DNA from: HGM13006 sp963650135
Lineage (GTDB): Bacteria; Bacillota; Clostridia; Oscillospirales; Oscillospiraceae
Length of the DNA: 64,000 nt
Reading direction: 5' to 3'
NCBI GenBank assembly: GCA_963650135.1
Contig: CAVJLG010000039.1
Location: 54,592 to 118,591 of the forward strand
Numbering within the stretch: position 1 is the first letter of the stretch; each line of letters begins with the position of its first letter. The translations under genes and the position numbers were made by a program. This document shows positions 60,750-64,000 of this stretch, piece after piece. The notes beneath the pieces were generated by a model that saw only the letters and a program-made list of their open reading frames with translations, was not told where the DNA came from and did not search any database.

Positions 60750-61151
60750 ATGGGATCATTGATTTGCGGCATTCATCATGTAGCACTGAAATGTGACGGA
60801 ACCGCCGAATTTGAAAAGACACTGGACTTTTATCAGAACACATTAGGGCTGGAACTGGTCCGCAGTTGGGGAGAAGGCGAGGGTGCCGGTGCCATGTTAT
60901 CCACCGGAAACGGTCTGCTGGAGATCTTTGCATCCGGCGAAAAGCTGCCCCAGGGCGCCATTCGCCATTTTGCCCTACGAACCCAGCGGGTAGACGACTG
61001 CGTTCAGGCAGTACGCAATGCAGGCTATCCCATTACCGTTGAGCCAAAGGATATCGTCATAGCCTCCAACCCGCCGTTCCCCGCAAGAATTGCGTTTTGC
61101 ACCGGCCCGGTGGGGGAAGAGATTGAATTTTTCCAGGAAAGAACCCTATGA
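60750..61151 (+). CDS. VOC-family (glyoxalase/bleomycin-resistance-like) protein
   Basis: 133 residues, one VOC domain with the paired beta-alpha-beta-beta-beta modules: IHHVALKCDGTAEFEKTLDFYQNTLGLELV, then RHFALRTQRVDDCVQAVRNAGY and GPVGEEIEFFQE. His at residue 11 or 12, His about 73 and Glu at EIEFF fit the metal ligands of this family. A small-molecule isomerase, lyase or dioxygenase; no specific reaction can be assigned. Coupled to rimI by a 4-base overlap. Confidence 0.85.
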   Translation: MGSLICGIHHVALKCDGTAEFEKTLDFYQNTLGLELVRSWGEGEGAGAMLSTGNGLLEIFASGEKLPQGAIRHFALRTQRVDDCVQAVRNAGYPITVEPKDIVIASNPPFPARIAFCTGPVGEEIEFFQERTL

Positions 61152-61600
61152 ACATTGAAAAAATGACGACAGAAACCGTGGATGCTGTAGCAAAACTAGA
61201 GGAGGCGTGCTTTTCCACCCCTTGGAGCCATAAGGATTTGGTTTCTGAGTTGGAAAATCCCTGGGCCATCTGGATCACCGCCATGGAAGGCGGAAATTTA
61301 GCCGGATATCTGGGTATCCAATACGGTCCGGACGGCGCGGACATCATGTCCATTGCCACTTCGCCGGATTTTCGTGGAAAAGGTGTTGCAAAACAGCTGC
61401 TGTCTGACATGGAATTTCGGCTCAAAGCGCTGCATTTACAGTGGATCACCCTGGAAGTACGCCCTTCCAACGCCTCGGCTCTGGCACTTTATACGTCTCA
61501 GGGCTTCCGTCAGGTAGGCCGCAGGCCAAAATATTATCAAAAACCCACAGAAGACGCGCTGCTTCTGACAAAATACTTTGAGGAGGAACCCAAATGCTGA
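61148..61600 (+). CDS. rimI: Ribosomal protein S18-alanine N-acetyltransferase
   Basis: 150 residues, GNAT fold: FSTPWSHKDLVSELENP, the acetyl-CoA loop ATSPDFRGKGVAKQLLSDM and VRPSNASALALYTSQGFRQVGRRPKYY are typical RimI. It overlaps the VOC gene before it and tsaD after it (7 bases). In Firmicutes rimI and tsaD are regularly linked. Confidence 0.93.
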   Translation: MNIEKMTTETVDAVAKLEEACFSTPWSHKDLVSELENPWAIWITAMEGGNLAGYLGIQYGPDGADIMSIATSPDFRGKGVAKQLLSDMEFRLKALHLQWITLEVRPSNASALALYTSQGFRQVGRRPKYYQKPTEDALLLTKYFEEEPKC

Positions 61601-62619
61601 TATTGGGGATCGAAAGCTCCTGTGACGAAACTGCCCTGGCCATTTCCCGGGACGGCAGGGAGATTTTATCCAACTGTGTGCTAAGTCAGATTGACATGCA
61701 CACCATTTACGGCGGTGTAGTACCGGAAATTGCATCCCGGAAGCATATTGAAGCCATTACAGGGCTGGCAGATCAGGCGCTGAAAGAGGCCGGTGTGACC
61801 CGGAAGCAGCTGGATGCCATTGCCGTCACCTATGCGCCGGGGCTGATTGGCGCATTGCTGGTGGGCGTCAACTTTGCAAAGGCCGCTGCCCTTGCCCTGG
61901 ATATTCCCATTGTGCCGGTTCATCATATTCGCGGCCACATCGCAGCCAATTACATTGCATTTCCGGAACTGGAGCCGCCCTTTGTGTGCCTGAGCGTTTC
62001 CGGCGGTAATACGCTGATTTTGGACGTACGGGATTATACCGACACGCGAATTCTCGGTTCCACCCGGGATGATGCAGCAGGGGAGTGCTTCGATAAGGTG
62101 GCCCGTGTGCTGGGAATGCCCTATCCCGGCGGAAAAGCGCTGGATGAAAAGAGTATGACCGGCAATCCCAAGGCTTATCATCTGCCCCGTTCCAAAGTTG
62201 ACGGTGCGCCGCTGGATATGAGCTTCTCAGGACTAAAAACCGCTGCCCTGAACATTATCCACAATGCACAGCAAAAAGGAGAAGAACTGAACCTGCCGGA
62301 TCTCTGCGCCAGCTTTGTTTCCGCGGTGCAGGATACCCTGGTACCCCGTACCATGGAGGCTTTACAGGAAACCGGTTATGGTAAACTAGCCATTGCCGGT
62401 GGCGTTGCAGCCAATTCCCACATTCGCCGTGCGTTTGAACAGGAATGTGGAAAAGTCGGCGCAAAACTCTATATGCCGCCGCTGTCGCTGTGCGGTGATA
62501 ATGGCGCCATGATCGCCTGCCAGGGCTATTATGAATACCAGGCCGGGCACATTGCAGGGCAGGAACTCAACGCCATTGCCTCGCTTCCCGCAGAGCACGG
62601 TAGTTATATTGGAAATTAA
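61594..62619 (+). CDS. tsaD: tRNA N6-adenosine threonylcarbamoyltransferase
   Basis: 341 residues. Transfers the threonylcarbamoyl group to A37 of ANN-decoding tRNAs with TsaB/TsaE. LGIESSCDETALAI (start), metal ligands HHIRGH, SVSGGNTLILDV and GGVAANSHIRRAFEQ are all present. An ATG preceded by GAGGAGG. tcdA, which acts on its product, is at 15339. tsaB/tsaE are not in this window. Confidence 0.96.
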   Translation: MLILGIESSCDETALAISRDGREILSNCVLSQIDMHTIYGGVVPEIASRKHIEAITGLADQALKEAGVTRKQLDAIAVTYAPGLIGALLVGVNFAKAAALALDIPIVPVHHIRGHIAANYIAFPELEPPFVCLSVSGGNTLILDVRDYTDTRILGSTRDDAAGECFDKVARVLGMPYPGGKALDEKSMTGNPKAYHLPRSKVDGAPLDMSFSGLKTAALNIIHNAQQKGEELNLPDLCASFVSAVQDTLVPRTMEALQETGYGKLAIAGGVAANSHIRRAFEQECGKVGAKLYMPPLSLCGDNGAMIACQGYYEYQAGHIAGQELNAIASLPAEHGSYIGN

Positions 62620-62624
62620 TTCCA

Positions 62625-62873
62625 TTTTAATCCTTTATTTTCATATTTCATGGATTTATTCGAAAAAAAACGCGGGATTTGAAAGAAAATATTCTTGATT
62701 TTTGGAAATAATTTACTTGACAAGATTTTTGAATAAATTTTATGTCAACTAAAGTTACCCACAGAGACGTGTAAAACTCTTGTGGAGAACTCTGTGGATA
62801 ATCTGGAAAACCCGAAATTGTAGGGAGGAAACCTGTGAATAACTGTGGAAAACTCTGTGGATAGTGTGGATAA
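62625..62873. other. DnaA-box cluster with AT-rich flank, candidate replication origin (oriC)
   Basis: An intergenic region with no gene. Within 119 bases there are seven DnaA-box-like 9-mers: TTACCCACA at 62755, TGTGGAGAA at 62781, TGTGGATAA at 62793, TGTGAATAA at 62834, TGTGGAAAA at 62844, TGTGGATAG at 62856 and TGTGGATAA at 62865. The two at 62793 and 62865 are exact inverted TTATCCACA boxes. An A/T-rich stretch (62625-62750) with long A and T runs adjoins them as a possible unwinding element. parA/parB and three parS sites lie 3-4 kb away. dnaA and dnaN are not in the window. A regulatory DnaA-binding locus is the alternative. Confidence 0.75.
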
Positions 62874-63045
62874 CTTTTGCACATCCCCTTTGTTGTAATT
62901 TTTATGTAAACTCATAGGATTTGCTGCCGCAGTTCGGTTTGACTTTCATTCTGCATAACCAAATTCTTATGCCGTCATTTCCATGTTTTCTGAGTCCGGT
63001 ACTTGACGAGATATCAGTTTCATGGTAAAATAGAAAGGCTAAATT

Positions 63046-63120
63046 GCTGATGTGGCTCAATGGCAGAGCATCTCACTCGTAATGAGAAGGTTGTGGGTTC
63101 GATTCCCACCATCAGCTCCA
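63046..63120 (+). tRNA. tRNA-Thr (anticodon CGT)
   Basis: A full cloverleaf: acceptor GCTGATG / CATCAGC, D-stem GCTC / GAGC, anticodon stem TCTCA / TGAGA with loop CTCGTAA (anticodon CGT at 63078-63080, reading ACG), T-arm GTGGGTTCGATTCCCAC, then T and an encoded CCA. A protein-like frame overlapping it is spurious. Confidence 0.95.
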
Positions 63121-63150
63121 CCTATACAGGACAAAATAGATGTCACGAAC

Positions 63151-63178
63151 AAAAGCACCGAGGAATCGGTGCTTTTGT
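63151..63178 (+). terminator. Intrinsic terminator after tRNA-Thr
   Basis: AAGCACCGA / TCGGTGCTT with a GGAA loop, followed by TTGTC. Confidence 0.8.
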
Positions 63179-63334
63179 CGTATTTCTTCGCAAATAACCA
63201 CCCTTTTCACCGCAAAAATCAGATATTCGGAAATCGGAATACTTTTTCAAACCTTCACGACAAAATAGATATCATCCCATAATTCAGCAATTCTTTTTGA
63301 TCTGAACCCCTCACCTGCTAATATCCCTTCTCAA

Positions 63335-63373
63335 AGCCCAGTCTGAATGAATGTTCAGGCTGGGCTTTTTTGC
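63335..63373 (+). terminator. Intrinsic terminator-like hairpin
   Basis: AAGCCCAG..CTGAA pairs with TTCAG..CTGGGCTT and is followed by T6. No gene lies between the tRNA terminator and this hairpin, so it may end an unrecognised small transcript. Confidence 0.7.
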
Positions 63374-63421
63374 GTTCTCTGAAAAACATCAGCATTACGC
63401 TGATCATATAGATTATCACCA

Positions 63422-63469
63422 AGGCCCCTGCGTCCGTCATTTATTGATTGGATGCAGGGGCCTTTTTTC
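63422..63469. terminator. Intrinsic terminator-like hairpin
   Basis: AAGGCCCCTGCGTCC pairs with GGATGCAGGGGCCTT and is followed by T6, immediately before the MITE-like element. Confidence 0.7.
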
Positions 63470-63474
63470 GTTTA

Positions 63475-63636
63475 GGACAGCACCGCATAAATTGGCGGCG
63501 AGCATCCAGCCAGAGATTTTGCGCTGGAAAAAGACAGTTTTTCGCTGGCATACTTTGTGTATGGCAAGAAAAAATAACGAATTTCCGGCGCAAAAGATCG
63601 GCTGTAGGCTGTCGCCACATTTGTGGGGCGCTGTCC
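63475..63636. mobile_element. MITE-like repeat element, copy 2 (162 bp)
   Basis: The terminal inverted repeats are clear: GGACAGCACCGCATAAATTG at the left and, reversed, GGACAGCGCCCCACAAATGTG at the right. The internal core is the same as copy 1 at 7599-7870. There is no coding capacity and no transposase; the predicted peptides in the two copies resemble each other only because the DNA repeats. No obvious target duplication. Confidence 0.78.
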
Positions 63637-63647
63637 CTGGAAGGGAG

Positions 63648-64000
63648 TTGTTTCAAACGAAAGTAAAAATCCATAAAAGCCTCTTTGCCCTCCTGCTAGT
63701 ATTCGCACTGGTCATCGGACTTCTGCCTAGTGTTCTAGCGGACAATGAGCCCAGCACAGCAGAATCTGCGGAGGAAATGCTGGTGGAGTTCCAGCCGGAG
63801 GAGTCGCCAGCCATTTCGCCTCCGACACAATCCATATTGGAATCAGACAAAGCCGTGGAAGATTCCGAGGCGGAGGCAGAAGATGATGTGCCCACCTCCA
63901 TGGACGGCGAAACCCTAACCCGCACAGGCAACGATGGCCTTATGCTGCTGGGTGGCGGCGGCACCATGGGAAAGTCCACCTGCGTGACCTTCGCCGCCTA
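63648..64000 (+). CDS. Secreted protein, N-terminal part (cut by window end)
   Basis: The frame is open to the right edge. It begins with a signal peptide (KVKIHKSLFALLLVFALVIG, LLPSVLA then DNEP) followed by an acidic, Ser/Glu-rich low-complexity stretch. I propose TTG at 63648 with GGAAGGGAG directly before it; the spacing is short, so the start is uncertain. It begins 12 bases after the MITE-like element. A cell-surface protein is likely; no domain is visible yet. Confidence 0.65.
   Translation, partial: MFQTKVKIHKSLFALLLVFALVIGLLPSVLADNEPSTAESAEEMLVEFQPEESPAISPPTQSILESDKAVEDSEAEAEDDVPTSMDGETLTRTGNDGLMLLGGGGTMGKSTCVTFAA

Noticed and set aside
63052..63282. Protein-like frame overlapping tRNA-Thr
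   Set aside because: The region is a perfect tRNA; such frames are regularly misannotated across tRNA genes.
63448..63666. Small frames with similar peptides in the two MITE-like copies
   Set aside because: They look alike because the DNA repeats; no ribosome sites and frames differ outside the core.
1..64000. CRISPR arrays, prophage or transposase genes
   Set aside because: No regularly spaced repeats and no phage or transposase proteins were found; only the two MITE-like copies suggest mobility.

Overview
This window looks like a chromosome segment from a moderately GC-rich anaerobic Clostridia, most likely an Oscillospiraceae/Ruminococcaceae-type gut bacterium. The evidence is Firmicutes-style AGGAGG ribosome sites, sigma-A promoters with 17-base spacers, a zinc-type L28, ParA/ParB (Soj/Spo0J) with parS sites, three butyrate/4-hydroxybutyrate-type CoA-transferases, an Fe-S old-yellow-enzyme reductase, and a B12-dependent MetH with a separate activation protein. 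The genus call is inference. 

Layout. 1-6.4 kb: end of an AraC regulator, a branched-chain-type amino acid ABC importer (livKHMGF order on the minus strand) and a divergent LysR regulator. 6.4-11.1 kb: an XRE/DUF3169 pair with two palindromic operators, a MITE-like element, an orphan sugar-type binding lipoprotein and a divergent AraC regulator. 11.2-16.5 kb: an Fe-S flavin oxidoreductase, a methyltransferase behind a possible translational attenuator, a lipoprotein, tcdA and a small membrane protein. 16.5-22.6 kb: a methionine block (MetH activation protein, MetH, a YitJ-like fusion) divergent from cysK. 22.7-26 kb: an SDR plus NTF2-like pair, rpmB and an AT-richer XRE/membrane-protein island. 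26-34 kb: CoA-transferase 1, a FliB-like protein, an SLH-anchored amidase, a permuted GH3 and a CBS protein. 34.4-39.7 kb: metY and a cystine-type ABC importer. 39.7-54.3 kb: HAD and MATE genes, a beta-helix protein, a frameshifted NagD-like gene, CoA-transferases 2 and 3, ung, a PucR regulator, Dus, MarR/MATE and an FAD dehydrogenase. 54.4-59.6 kb: a housekeeping run parA-parB-serS-mscL-(unknown)-aroK-rlmH with three parS sites. 59.7-64 kb: LysR, VOC, rimI, tsaD, a dense DnaA-box cluster resembling oriC, tRNA-Thr, a second MITE-like copy and the start of a secreted protein. 

Main discovery. Four sulfur-acquisition transcription units (cysK; metY; the two-permease/ATPase operon; its binding protein) share the same promoter-operator, consensus near TTYCCTATTGACA overlapping the -35 box. 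Each also begins with a short well-initiated ORF containing cysteine codons. The permease leader has four consecutive TGT codons and is followed by an intrinsic terminator before the first structural gene. The metY leader has three Cys codons and its own terminator. The cysK and binding-protein leaders each have a Cys-Cys pair and no visible terminator. This looks like a cysteine-sensing leader-peptide regulon layered on a shared repressor. Other notable points are the oriC-like region near parAB, a two-copy MITE family with imperfect terminal inverted repeats, a 19-bp operator shared by two distant promoters, and a one-base frameshift in the NagD-like gene.
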